A DNA stretch of 17,009 nucleotides from Byssochlamys sp. IMV 00236 (lineage: Eukaryota > Ascomycota > Eurotiomycetes > Eurotiales > Thermoascaceae): assembly GCA_001931875.2 (NCBI GenBank), contig MSJH02000652.1, positions 1 through 17,009 on the forward strand, in the 5' to 3' direction. Positions 1 through 9,193 of this stretch are shown here, one piece after another. The number at the start of each line of letters is the position of its first letter. The first letter of the stretch is position 1. Made by a program: the position numbers and the translations under genes. A model generated the notes under the pieces. That model was not told where the DNA came from. It saw only the letters and a list, made by a program, of their open reading frames with translations, and did not search any database.

Positions 1-872
1 GTCCCAGGCCTACTGCCTAAACCGTCTCCCGGGGGCGAGAGGAGTGAGTCGTCCTTGGACGATTTTCCTGCCTTGCCAGCTCCGTTTGTGCTCGTGCCTC
101 GCAACGTCGTGCTGCGATTGGCATTGGTGGTATCCGCGCTGGGCGGCGGAGGCAATCCAGCCCTTTCGAGCATCTCTTCAGTCATGGGACCGTTATCTCC
201 AGGCTTCGACGACACCAGTGGTGTGGACGCCAGCACACTGGCCCGCCAGAGGAAGCATTCTCCGGTGCCGTAGTAGTGTGGTGCTGGATGCGGTGCATCA
301 GTCAGATAGGCACCAAACACCGCTCCGCCGGTGGATGAGTCGCGGACGACTAGGACATATCCTGCGCGTTGGCTACGGTGCGAGTACTGCCTGCAGTGCT
401 CGTAGAGAGTCGCCAGCGATGACCCATCCCGCTCGAGACTATACGCCAGCCGCCATGTGTCGACGAGCTGCAGACGCGGCGGTACCAGCAACCTGATCTC
501 TTCTGCCAGCGCACGGGAGAGCAGAGGCGCTGTGTTTCCAGTCGCTGCGAGTGTGAGCGGTGTGAGCGGAGGGGGTTGGAAGGGCGACGTGGAGCGTTTG
601 GGATTGAAGACCGTTGTGAAGTCGGTCATGAGCGGTGAAGTCATGCTGTCTGCGGCATTGCGGGGTTTCTGGGTGGAGGTTGGAGAGTCCGTCAGACGAC
701 GGTAGAGGCCCGAAACGACATGCGTGACGGGGTAGGAGAAGTATGAGGCCGCAGATTGAGTTCGTGAGGCCGAGGAAGCAGGATGTGGCGAGTGGGATGC
801 GGACCGTGATGTGGTCGTCGTGGAGAGACTCTGTGGAGGAGGCGACGGACCGCCTCCCTGGGGAGCTGACAT
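1..872 (-). CDS. oxr1: OXR1-like TLDc-domain oxidation resistance protein (partial, C-terminus off the left edge)
   Basis: The minus strand is open from an ATG at 872 to the window edge: 290 codons with no intron needed. An in-frame TAA at 902-900 lies just upstream, so 872 is the first possible start. Residues 1 to about 110 are Ser/Thr/Pro-rich and probably disordered. From about residue 112 the sequence matches a TLDc domain: EEIRLLVPPRLQLVDTWRL, then LATLYEHC, a VLVVRDSSTGGAVFGAYL strand pair, and the family hallmark YYGTGECFLW at about 200-209. After that comes a Gly/Ser/Pro-rich insertion, as fungal OXR1 proteins have inside the TLDc fold. The remaining TLDc strands lie outside the window. 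The family protects cells from oxidative damage; some TLDc proteins bind and regulate the V-ATPase. The role here is inferred from the domain. The gene faces away from the relic at 1574-2196, so its promoter lies in 873-1570. Confidence 0.9.
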   Translation of the reverse strand, partial: MSAPQGGGPSPPPQSLSTTTTSRSASHSPHPASSASRTQSAASYFSYPVTHVVSGLYRRLTDSPTSTQKPRNAADSMTSPLMTDFTTVFNPKRSTSPFQPPPLTPLTLAATGNTAPLLSRALAEEIRLLVPPRLQLVDTWRLAYSLERDGSSLATLYEHCRQYSHRSQRAGYVLVVRDSSTGGAVFGAYLTDAPHPAPHYYGTGECFLWRASVLASTPLVSSKPGDNGPMTEEMLERAGLPPPPSADTTNANRSTTLRGTSTNGAGKAGKSSKDDSLLSPPGDGLGSRPG

Positions 873-1573
873 GCGGACTGGCGAGGTCGTTCGACGGGAT
901 TAATCAGGTAAACGAAGTGGGATAGTTGCCAATGGTGGCTCTGAGCAAGATGTTAGAATCCCTGAAACGCAGTGGGATAGATTCAATCGACGGTGGTGAG
1001 TTCTGGCGGTGTCCATATTACGAGTCCTATCGATAACGCGCCCGTTATGTTGGCTACTTATCGCCCTCTCCGCTCCACCCCCCGCCATGACTGTTTCCGC
1101 TGAAGCAGCGGAGGATTGACTCTTGGCCTGGTGAAGTATCGACGTTCACACGATTCTGCTGCATTCAACGCTTGATATCTAGTATGGTAGAATCATGTCT
1201 GACTCACTACGCAAGCACTCTTCTCTACGGCTTCGGTACTCTATTCTATGGTGGTGTTATATTTATCTAAACGCCACATATATATTGAGCTCACCAGCTG
1301 ATATTCTCGGCAGTTCTGTTCCCAGGCTGGATACTGATGGATCTCTACCTATTTCTAGTATCAGGATAATTCCTGAGAAGTTGGAGAGATCCACGGAGAG
1401 ATCCGCAAACTATCTCTAAACAAGTCTTGAGGGTATTCTAGAAGCTATGGTAGTACCCTAGGTTCATAGTAGCTTGAAACTTGATGACATCCAATCCCTC
1501 GCTCTACTGGTACGGTAAAGATGGAATATTTGGAATTATCACGCAATAACAGTTATTGCTGAATGGACAAGAT
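873..1573. other. Intergenic: OXR1 upstream region, no gene supported
   Basis: This stretch precedes the OXR1 start and follows the 3' end of the relic. The short open frames in it (62 codons minus, 74 codons plus) show no recognisable domain and are AT-rich in the plus-strand case. It presumably holds the OXR1 promoter and leader. I saw no RNA gene or clear mobile-element end. A 9-bp perfect inverted repeat straddles its right edge and is listed separately. Confidence 0.5.
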
Positions 1574-1592
1574 TTATTTCCAGCCATTCAGC
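1558..1592. repeat. 9-bp perfect inverted repeat, 17-base loop
   Basis: GCTGAATGG at 1558-1566 is the exact reverse complement of CCATTCAGC at 1584-1592. The right arm covers codons near the end of the broken minus-strand relic and the left arm lies just past its stop at 1574. It could be a weak transcript-end hairpin or chance. A single pair of 9-base arms is not strong evidence of function. Confidence 0.4.
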
Positions 1593-2196
1593 ATTTCAAA
1601 AGCGTCGTGCAACGAACCGGGCAGTGAGCGACCCGCTCTGAGGTCATTCCCCGTCAGGTCAGACAGACCGATCATCATCAAAAGGAGAAGATGCAACATC
1701 TCGACAGGGGATATTGTATCAGACAAGAAGCTGTTATATTCAAGATAATCTTTCCCATGATGTAAGATTCGTCCCTGTTGAGCACGTCCCCAGGTCAAGG
1801 TACGGAGAAAATCCCACATGTTGTAGATCATGTTGATATCACCGCCAGCTATTATTCCAGGGGGAGATCATCCATAAGGTCCACTTCTCCAGTCTGCGAT
1901 CTTGAAACTTGTAGAATGGCTGGCGACAACGCGTTCTAGGCTTGATTCGACGCTCAGATCGACATCTCCCCTGGCCAGAGATTCAGCATCTGAACACCAT
2001 AGTCTGAATCAGTTCTGGGATCTGTTTGCACAAGTTCTTGATAGACCATTGGCAGTCTCTGAAATATACTGACCCATGGATGTCCCTTGCAGGTAGAGGA
2101 TCCTTTTGCGTAACAATGTGTTCGCCATGACAGCGCTACTGCTGACGTAGAGGAAACGCCATCATGACAGCATCCGGATCTCGTCTCCTAGAGGCA
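1574..2196 (-). pseudogene. Broken gene relic of unknown family
   Basis: Three coding-like minus-strand stretches follow one another but cannot be read as one ORF. Segment A is open from about 2196 to a TGA at 1956-1954 and includes HPWVSIFQRLPMVYQELVQT. Segment B, one frame over, runs from 2008 to a TGA at 1870-1868 and includes SDAESLARGDVDLSVESSLE. Segment C continues in the same frame as B from 1867 to the stop at 1574 and includes MIYNMWDFLRTLTWGRAQQG. One frame change near 1990-2008 plus one in-frame TGA would join all three. No good splice pair removes both breaks, so decay fits better than introns. I do not recognise the family. The upstream end overlaps the leader or promoter of the con-10 gene on the other strand, which is a further sign that it is no longer a working gene. 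Confidence 0.45.
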
Positions 2197-2203
2197 AAAG
2201 ACA

Positions 2204-2210
2204 TAAAAGG
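2204..2210 (+). promoter_or_regulatory. Possible TATA-like element of the con-10 gene
   Basis: ATAAAAG lies about 150 bases before the con-10 start. The leader after it is C- and A-rich and ends in ATCACAATGG, a good fungal start context. AGGGG/CCCCT words, the form of stress response elements, occur further upstream (for example near 1704, 1858 and 1967), but they are short and could be chance. Confidence 0.25.
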
Positions 2211-2353
2211 ATCCTGAACTCTGCGCTCTCCGATTCGGCTTCCACAGACACAAGCAAAGCAAATCGGATCTTCTACCACTATCATCGAGACTTCGAAATC
2301 CATCTCATCTATACTCCCACAACTTTCCACGAAAACCAAAACAACAAATCACA

Positions 2354-2698
2354 ATGGCCCCAACTCACTCCGGCGCTGCTCAGAGCAACCCTGGCAACTT
2401 CGCCAACCGCCCCCATGAGGAGGTTGAGAACATTGCCCGTAAAGGAGGTCAGCACAGCCACCAGGGAGGCTTCCATAACATGGACGAGGAGAAGCAGGTG
2501 TGTATTGAAGGACTTCCGATATCCTCTATTCAATATACAAGAGAATTGAGTCTGACATTTGAACCATAGCGAGAAATCGCTTCCAAGGGTGGCCACGCCT
2601 CTGGCGGTTCCTTCCAGCCCGGTGACCCTCGTGCCCGCGAGGCCGGCCGCAAGGGCGGTTCCCGCACCGGCGGCGACTACTACGAGCCTGAGGAGTAA
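2354..2698 (+). CDS. con-10: Con-10/KGG-repeat conidiation and stress protein
   Basis: Two exons, 2354-2497 and 2570-2698, give a 90-residue protein. The 72-base intron 2498-2569 starts GTGTGT, has a CTGAC branch site at 2552-2556 and ends CATAG; the junction is phase 0. The protein is hydrophilic and Gly-rich with three KGG units: ARKGGQHSHQGGF in exon 1, then SKGGHASGGSF and GRKGGSRTGGDYY in exon 2. It ends in an acidic EPEE tail. This is the layout of the stress-induced KGG family (Con-10), whose members are small, about 80-90 residues, and accumulate in conidia or under stress. The molecular role is not settled; desiccation protection is a common idea, not shown here. Both the start context and the length fit. 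Without splicing, the ORF ends early in unrelated sequence. Confidence 0.93.
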
Positions 2699-3992
2699 AC
2701 CTGTGATGGCATGAATTGGACCGGGATATGGAGTTATGGGCACTAGGTCCTGTCTTTCTCTCGGGCACACTCTGTACTATATAGTGATATCATGTATATT
2801 ATCACGATCTCTCTTATGATGAATACTTATGACCGGCTTCCAATACAAGCTGCTTTATAAAAGTCAACATATATTATCTTCTCCCATCGAATATCCTTGT
2901 TTTTTTGTATTTTTGAGAAAAAGGAGAAACACTTGACGTTGGAATTCGCTCATGTTGGCTCAAGAAACTAACGTTTAGTGGTGCGGGATCCAGCTGTGTG
3001 GGGACCATGACGATCGTCGATGTATGTACACGGTCTTTATTGAATGCATTATGCCGAGACGCTGATAATTCTGTCGGGATACGGCTGTACAAAAATTTAT
3101 ACAGGTCCCCTGTCTGCAAAGATAAGCACGGCATAAAACCAATGTGAAACTACTGGGTTACTCACCAAATGCATACAGGATAGCTTGGAAATTCATTCAC
3201 CGTGTTGTATACATCTTGTAATCCGCTGACTTCTCACAGTCCATTGCACAAGTCGCTTTCACTGATTTCTAGAGCTGTTCCTTCATTGCCGTGGATTACA
3301 TTAACGCCTGCTATGAATATGGTGGACTGGATTCGCCGCCAGAAAGTGGGAGAGATATTCACATATATACCCCGCTCTATCCCTTCATGATATAAGGCGT
3401 AGTATCCATCGCTCCTGATTCTGATCCTCGATACCCTCTATCATATCTCCTACTCACTCTCTTATATGGCAGAAAATGGAATAATGTTCGTCTCCAGTAG
3501 CGGAAAGCAGATCTCGGCGCCGTGCCTTACTATTATATATTTGAGAATTTGAGACGTTGGTATCTGTCGTCCAAAGCGCGGAAGCATGGCCTGATTTGAA
3601 CCGCCTAGCTGATTTCTAGATTAGAAATTTTAAGATTCAATTTTTCTTTTAATTTATTTTTGAAAAAATTTAGCTTGTTTGGTTGTTGGTTACTTAGTCA
3701 ATCTTTGTATAAAAGAAGAAAAGCGCTCCGTGCTGCGGTCGCGCGCCAGTCGCGTGAATTGCTTCTACTTAGTTCTAGGGCATTTTGAATCCATATTTAT
3801 CTTCTATAGCTGGCGCCCTGTCATCTTGAGATATCATTTGCCTCTATATTTTATATTGCCCAGAACAGTTTGGTTCAAAAAACCCAACTATCACAATAAC
3901 CGGGATCAAAATGGACAGTGTTCGTTGGGTGTGTTGTTATATTGCTCCTTCCCCTCCCCGGATTGTGCTGATTGTATAGTGAACAATGTCCA
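2699..3992. other. Gene-poor stretch with AT-rich core
   Basis: It begins with the 3' region of con-10. Open frames of 60-86 codons here lack domains and look like noise. Around 3600-3680 the sequence becomes strongly AT-rich, with long T and A runs; a 7-bp inverted repeat lies in it (ATTTCTA 3612-3618, loop GAT, TAGAAAT 3622-3628). The AT-rich core may mark the edge of a decayed mobile or RIP-mutated block, but I found no terminal repeats. The 173-codon frame starting at 3679 is believable only in its last third, which is described with the HNH relic. Confidence 0.45.
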
Positions 3993-5176
3993 TGATACCG
4001 TTGATCGTGATTCCTCCCCTGAGGAATTAGAGGCCGAATCAAGTGCAGATGAACCTCCCAGCGGTGGTCGCAAGCGTCGCAACGATTCCGATATTGCATT
4101 CCTGAGTCAAAATGACATGCATTCAAGAACTTTGATGACACAAGAACGGCAGAGATGGAGAGTTGTTGATGACAAGACGATCTGGTTTCGCTCTCATTAA
4201 CATCATAATGCATCGAGTCGCGTAATATTATTCTACAGATACTGAAACATCCCGTTCCAATTTATGATCTCCACCCATACTGAAGGATCGAGATCCCAAT
4301 GTCCGCTAATACGAGGGAAGTCCGACCAGCGATGACCCAATGCAGGATATTGGACTCTCGCATCATCGATACCCCCGACCGGAAGTTGGGCCGTCAGGCC
4401 TCGGAGGAGCTGGGGGGCTCCGTAAGTAATTGGCACCTCGAGCCGATCGAAGTTGCCCATATCATTCCCTTTTCTATGGGCAGACAGAGCGGCCAGTATC
4501 GTTTTATGTTCTGGGTACTCTTCTTTCAGGTCAACAGATTCTCGTGCCCTTCGACAATTCGGACGTTTCGATGATGTCCTCTGAGGACGATTTGCCGAGA
4601 ATTTTTATCAGCATTCTTGGACCGCAGACCGAACTGATGCATGGAAATGACAAATCTTTGGAAATGACGGAGTAGAAGTCTGTCAGAACCTATTGATACT
4701 ATCCCGATGCGCACATACTCTGGAGATTGAGCTCATTTTGCCCTGCGGCCTATATAAATATGTCCCAAAATCAAAGAAAAGGAACTATTGGAAATCAAAT
4801 ACGTCCTTACGCACTGGACCTCTCGAGATCATCAGCAGCCTATATGATGCCGCTGCCCGCTGTGTTAGAGCCATTTTGAATGGTGAAGTGTCAAATAAGG
4901 TCTATCAGAAGTGGACCGAAAAGGGCATCGCGCAAATCCCATTCATTGCATCCAGCGGGAAGAAGAACGAAATTATCCTTAAACTTTGCGTTTTTCTGGC
5001 TTCAGACTCGAGGTTTTATATGGAAGAAAGTGGATAGTCCTTCCCACTCGTCTCTATCTGCAACCGTGGACTCAGCTCTAAGGCGTGTGAAGTTGTTCGA
5101 TTGCCTATCGGATAGCATAACTTATTCCGGATACGAACTTATAGTGAACACAGATGATCCTAAGCCGAGCAGCTGA
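3993..5176 (+). pseudogene. Decayed fungal HNH endonuclease (HNH_2 type) gene
   Basis: Segments in different frames carry parts of one fungal HNH-domain protein. An acidic/basic linker (ESSADEPPSGGRKRR, then IAFLSQND) ends at a TAA at 4198-4200. The core frame from 4299 has RIIDTPDRKLGRQASEELGG followed by EVAHIIPFSMGRQ, the usual HNH_2 first half. In another frame come YQHSWTADRTDAWK, a TGA, then QIFGNDGVEVCQNLLILS, which is the normal next block of this family; that frame stays open to a TAG at 5037. A third frame ends with SGYELIVNTDDPK, a typical C-terminal motif, before TGA at 5176. At least two in-frame stops (about 4577 and 4648) and several frame changes separate blocks that belong together. 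Introns do not explain them well. Intact members are of unknown function in fungi and often sit in variable regions. Confidence 0.6.
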
Positions 5177-5729
5177 TGTCGACTATGAGAAGTGCTCAAA
5201 CTTCTTAATAGCACTTCCTGCTATGAACGATGAAATTGTTGGTATTAGTCTGGTCGATTTCCTTATTGCTTTGACTTTGACACACTTAACTGGGATAGTG
5301 CAAGAGCAATGCTTGATGTCAGTGTTGGAAACGCACGCATTAGAGCACGAAGTGATGGACAATTTCGTATCGTTAGCAATGAGATGGGGATCGTCTCGTC
5401 CAGCTGCAGTCAATATGTCGTCCGATACACAATCTAAGTCTGATACGAACAACAGTGACAGTGGCTTCTTAGATTTGGAATGTGCGACCAAAAGATATGC
5501 CTTCCGGGGAATACAACAATCCTGGGGCATCTCGGAGATGGAAAGGAGAATCCGCCTTGAGGACAATATTTCGACCACTGGGTCTTACATTAAACCAAAT
5601 GGGACTTGCATTTGGCTTGAGTTCCTGTACCCGTGTATTCCTTCCTCCACATATAATACCCACTCCAAAGATTGGCCTGCTGGTTTCCTGAGCGCAACAC
5701 ATACTAAGAGGATTTGCCGCATTCGCTGA
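5154..5729 (+). CDS. Hypothetical 191-residue ORF, possibly part of the HNH relic
   Basis: An ATG-to-stop frame overlaps the last 23 bases of the HNH relic. Its first residues, LSRAADVDYE, resemble what follows the C-terminal block of fungal HNH proteins, as if the stretch between (the usual SWELLEMQW-like helix) had been deleted. The middle contains a Ser/Asp/Asn-rich patch (SSDTQSKSDTNNSDSG). The remainder matches nothing I recognise. It may be the continuing tail of the relic with accidental openness, or a small gene. There are no obvious introns, signal peptide or membrane spans. Confidence 0.22.
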   Translation: MILSRAADVDYEKCSNFLIALPAMNDEIVGISLVDFLIALTLTHLTGIVQEQCLMSVLETHALEHEVMDNFVSLAMRWGSSRPAAVNMSSDTQSKSDTNNSDSGFLDLECATKRYAFRGIQQSWGISEMERRIRLEDNISTTGSYIKPNGTCIWLEFLYPCIPSSTYNTHSKDWPAGFLSATHTKRICRIR

Positions 5730-6041
5730 CGAGCTTATTTAGAACTGTTGTGGCTATGTTTCAAGTCATCACCTGCAGAGCTTTCAGACAATATATACAT
5801 ACATACAATAACCAATAGCTGCATGGAAAGACATCGTCTGGGAAGAACGAGTGTCCAAGAAAAGGCTTCGAGATTGAATATAAGATCACAACATTCTACT
5901 TTCTGCTACTTCATCTCATCCGCATAATCACTGTTGATTATTTCTAACTTGATAACCATTGAATCTCGATCTAAATTCGTCCATTACTTTGTCAATATCG
6001 TTCTTATGGCTTCTATATGGAACGAGGTTGAGAGTGTGTAA
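5730..6041. other. AT-rich spacer, nothing recognised
   Basis: About 310 bases between the unrecognised ORF and the helicase fragment. It includes a short ATACATACATA run near 5795. There is no coding signal, RNA gene or element end that I can support. Confidence 0.4.
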
Positions 6042-6416
6042 ATGACACTTCTACTTTACCTCCTTTCTCTAATATTCGATCGTCCGGTGCTGGATAAGTA
6101 CGAGCTTGCGTTGAATCACCACTTTACCGTCCCAATCGAACTGGATACCGTACGGCGACAGGCCGGCACGGATGAGGTCTCCATCCAGTTCAAGCGGGCC
6201 CTGGATAATCTTTGGGAGGACTGCGTGACCCGGGAGGATTGGGAATTGTTACTCACGCGGACCGCGGCGGCAGTGCCAGAGGAGATTCTCCGGTTTCGCG
6301 ATGCGTTGCGGATTCTGCCCACTAGGAGGTTGGTCAGCGCATATAACTATAACCACGAGGTCATGCGTGATCTGCGCCGGCCCGTCATCAAGATTATGCT
6401 CTTTCTCCTGTGGTAG
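6042..6416 (+). pseudogene. Orphan fragment of a PIF1/Helitron-type DNA helicase
   Basis: The 124-codon frame from ATG 6042 to TAG 6416 matches the middle of fungal PIF1-like helicases, the kind carried by Helitron elements. It has PIELDTVRRQ, then FKRALDNLWEDCVTREDWEL, then RFRDALRILPTRRLVSAYN and RRPVIKI. These lie between the Walker B region and helicase motif V. The Walker A and B motifs upstream and the VMLTTNLW-like block downstream are missing, so it cannot be an active helicase. The fragment is unbroken and visibly more GC-rich than the DNA on either side, unlike the decayed HNH gene next to it. It most likely remains from a Helitron or a captured helicase copy; I could not find Helitron ends. 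Confidence 0.65.
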
Positions 6417-6567
6417 TGTGCGACTAACGTGTGGAACAGCCGTCGGTTTTAGTTTTTTGTTCGGTGCCTTCGGGCTATGTTTTCTCTCTGGGTTTTGGTG
6501 CGCTTCGGCGCTCCAGAGCTTAGCTTCTTCCAGATCCAAATCTCAGATAGCCATTACGACCCCAGCT

Positions 6568-7244
6568 ATGGACTTTTACCCAGTCATCATCTCCGGGGCC
6601 ACCAAAGGTTCACACGCTTTCTGGAAGAATCGTTCAGAGATTTTGAGAGAGACAATAAACAACAATATGCCATGGTGGGAGGTATAACTGGAGACATTAT
6701 CGATTGGCATGAGTTATACCTGTTCTTATAAGGCTTAACCTGCGCAGATCAACAAGCAAGGTGACTCCTCGAAAAGCAAGCAAGCGAGGACACGGCCAGA
6801 AGCGCCGTATCACGCAAGAGCAGATATCATCAGTATCTCGCGCCAAGAAACGGGTTAAGGTGGAAAGGGACACGACGGCGATCTACCTAAGGTATGGACC
6901 AGATGACCTCGCAGGTCAAGATTGGAAGGATGAGATTCTTGAGCCTGTGAAACGGCTAGAGCTCACCCGCAATTCAGCGACTCCCAACATGCATGAAGCA
7001 TATTGGGTTTGGCATTTTATCACCACTGCGCTTCACACTGTAAGACCGAAAGACCCAGAGGAGCAGAGACGCCGCTGAAAATGCGGCGGATTTGCTACCC
7101 CCGGCTCTTCCAGATCATTCACAGGTCAGCATTGCCGACGAGCAAGTGCTCGGTAACGAAGGCAAGTTCAAAGAATGGACGACACTCGCAGACAAAAGTG
7201 TTTGCAACAGCGACCTTTACCTGAACAGCGAGTCCATTGATTGA
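6568..7244 (+). CDS. Possible three-exon gene of unknown function
   Basis: A phase-0 model joins 6568-6681, 6761-7039 and 7125-7244 into 170 codons. Exon 1 starts at ATG 6568 (MDFYPVIISGATKGSHAFW) and ends ...MPWWE before GTATAA, a good donor. Exon 2 is Lys/Arg-rich at first (SKRGHGQKRR, AKKRVKVERD, a likely nuclear-type basic patch) and then has ELTRNSATPNMHEAYWVWHF. It ends before GTAAGA, a strong donor. The acceptor TTCACAG at 7118-7124 opens exon 3, which ends SDLYLNSESID at TGA 7242-7244. The first acceptor is the weak point: CGCAG at 6743-6747 is better than AAG at 6758-6760 but puts exon 2 in a frame that soon stops. The second intron also reads as coding in part (AENAADLLPPALPDHSQ), so a frameshifted relic is the main alternative. 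I recognise no family. Confidence 0.35.
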
Positions 7245-7494
7245 TCGTCTGGTGGAAATATTTAAATATAGTATGCATTTCCTCATAGTACTCGACTGGC
7301 AATATCATAACATAACACGTAACACCGCTCAATGTGTCTATAGAAACAGGATAGACAGTAAAAGTGTGAAAATGCTGTGTTGAGAGACCGTAACGAAACC
7401 AGCACACGGTTGGCGGAAGGGTATTTATGTACTAGAAGAACATGAAGGAGACACGGTGGTATTTAGTATCAATATCGGGGAAGAAAAATCGGTA

Positions 7495-9193
7495 CTACCT
7501 GGGACGCAAATCAACAACCTCGAACTCCAATCCCTTTGCTTCGAATACATGTCCAGGACGTAATGCATCAGTGTAGATATTTGTTTGGGCATGCGGATGG
7601 AAAAGACCTGTCTGTGTACAGCTCAGGATCGACTTCAGCCCCGGAGGGTCTGTAAGTCTGAAGACGCCCCAGTCTGGATCTTTGCTAGGAGCGCAGACGA
7701 TGGCGATGCTCTCCGGAAGCATCACCTGGTAACCGCTGTGGGTATGCAAGTCTCTAGAACTCATGAAACAAGTCTGAGTTGGGTGAGTGTGGATCCAGCC
7801 AAGCACCATGAGGTCTTCAGAGTCACAATAATCGAAAACGGCGGATTCATTGACCGTCTCACATGTATCAGACGTTGATTCTTGTTCAGGGATAAGAAGT
7901 TTAGAGACGAATAGCGCGTTTGAAATCAGAGTCCCACAGAGAATACCGCAGGTTTCCAAATTCCTGCGAGTATTGTCGGACGCCAAGGATAAGAAACGAG
8001 TACGAAGAGTTGGTGGAAGGAAGACCGTGCGTAAGGGAGTCCCGTTCTCGAGATAAGCAGACGGTTTGAATGTAAATGTCGAGGGGTTTAAATCGGATTG
8101 CGAAGCAGCGGCGCCTGCAACCAGTGTTCCTTTCTCTGGCAAGGGGGGCGGCGACGATAGTTTGCCAGGACGAGGAGGCACGTCAGGCACTGCGGGCTGT
8201 GCCAGATGGATGGTCTCCTTTGGTGGGCGCTCAGGAGGCGCGAATAGCCCACTGTCGGATTTATGCAGCTCCGTAGGGACCGGGTATACATCAGGTTGTC
8301 GATGCTTGGGGACAGACGGATACTTGTATGTGGACTGTGAAGTTTGAGCGGACGGCCTTCGGATGGTGTTCTGGACGTGGTCATTCCTCGCAGAATGCGG
8401 CCTGTTGATTGCCTGATGGTCGATGTTCATTCTCACTTCCTGAATTCGCCTGCTAAGATCATCATCCGCTCCCCGACCACTCCTGTTGACTCCTTGCCCC
8501 CAGTCATCCCATACCCCAGCTATCCGTCGCTCTTGGCCTTCTTGACTCGATATCTGACGGGATGCATTTCGCACAGTTGCCCTCCGGTCTAGCTCCTTCT
8601 GTGCCAACCTGACAGCCAGCTCTCTATTCTCCCCTGCTTCTAATGGTTGGGGAACCCGGGTAAGGGCGGGATCAGGCGGTAGTTGATTCTGTGCAGGCAC
8701 GGTGTCGCTCAGCGCTGTCGGTGTCGATTTTCTAGTCTGGCGTTGCTCCATCAATTGGGTATACCGCTCGTAACGTTTGTTGATGCGCGGTTTCAAGAAT
8801 TCCAGCTTCTTGAGATTCTGTTTCACATCTCTCTCTGCCTGAATCAGCGCCTTGCGGTTGTTCGGTGACTTCGCTTCGGGGTGGTCTGCAAGGTGTACCA
8901 GCACAAGCTGCGCATGTCTGAAGAGCAACAAGTACGCCTGTTCATCGTGACCTTCGCTTTCATAGATACTGGCCTGTAAGATAGGAAACCATTAGACATT
9001 GGGGGGAACAGGTACTGGGAATATAGCAACAACGGGGTCCAACCTCTTTGAGAAGAGATGCTGCCGACCGCAACCAATATCGAAGGGGTATCATTGGGTT
9101 ATATTCATAATCCTGGGCCATCCGGGTAATTTGTTCCACGCTCATCGGGACTGAGAAGTCACTGCCCGCAAAGGCAGGCTGCTGTGAAGCCAT
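7495..9193 (-). CDS. AMSH/STAMBP-like endosomal K63-specific deubiquitinase
   Basis: Two exons, 9193-9044 and 8973-7495, encode 542 residues. The 70-base intron (9043-8974) starts GTTGGA and ends CTTACAG, phase 0. Residues about 15-125 form the USP8-dimer/MIT-like helical region (SVEQITRMAQDYEYNPMIP and, after the intron, SIYESEGHDEQAYLLLFRHA). A long charged and Pro-rich linker follows, with PPRP-type motifs near 315. The C-terminal JAMM/MPN+ domain is complete: E390 in LETCGILCG, HTHP at 445-448, S455 and D458 (H-x-H-x7-S-x2-D). The AMSH-specific second zinc ligands are present too: H460, C502, H509 and H511. It should be an active metalloprotease that cuts K63-linked ubiquitin from cargo at ESCRT-bearing endosomes (S. 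pombe Sst2 type). Its start lies 667 bases from the divergent mitochondrial gene. The 3' end is followed by 250 bases of AT-rich DNA without a gene. Confidence 0.95.

Noticed and set aside
3679..3990. First two thirds of a 173-codon plus frame
   Set aside because: It is built from AT-rich DNA with a biased hydrophobic/aromatic mix; only the last third resembles the HNH protein linker.
5469..5702. Frames on both strands overlapping the 191-codon ORF
   Set aside because: None shows a recognisable motif and all are shorter than the plus-strand ORF.
7585..8592. Plus-strand open frames of 66-97 codons
   Set aside because: They are antisense to the AMSH exon, whose zinc motifs and linker explain the sequence fully.
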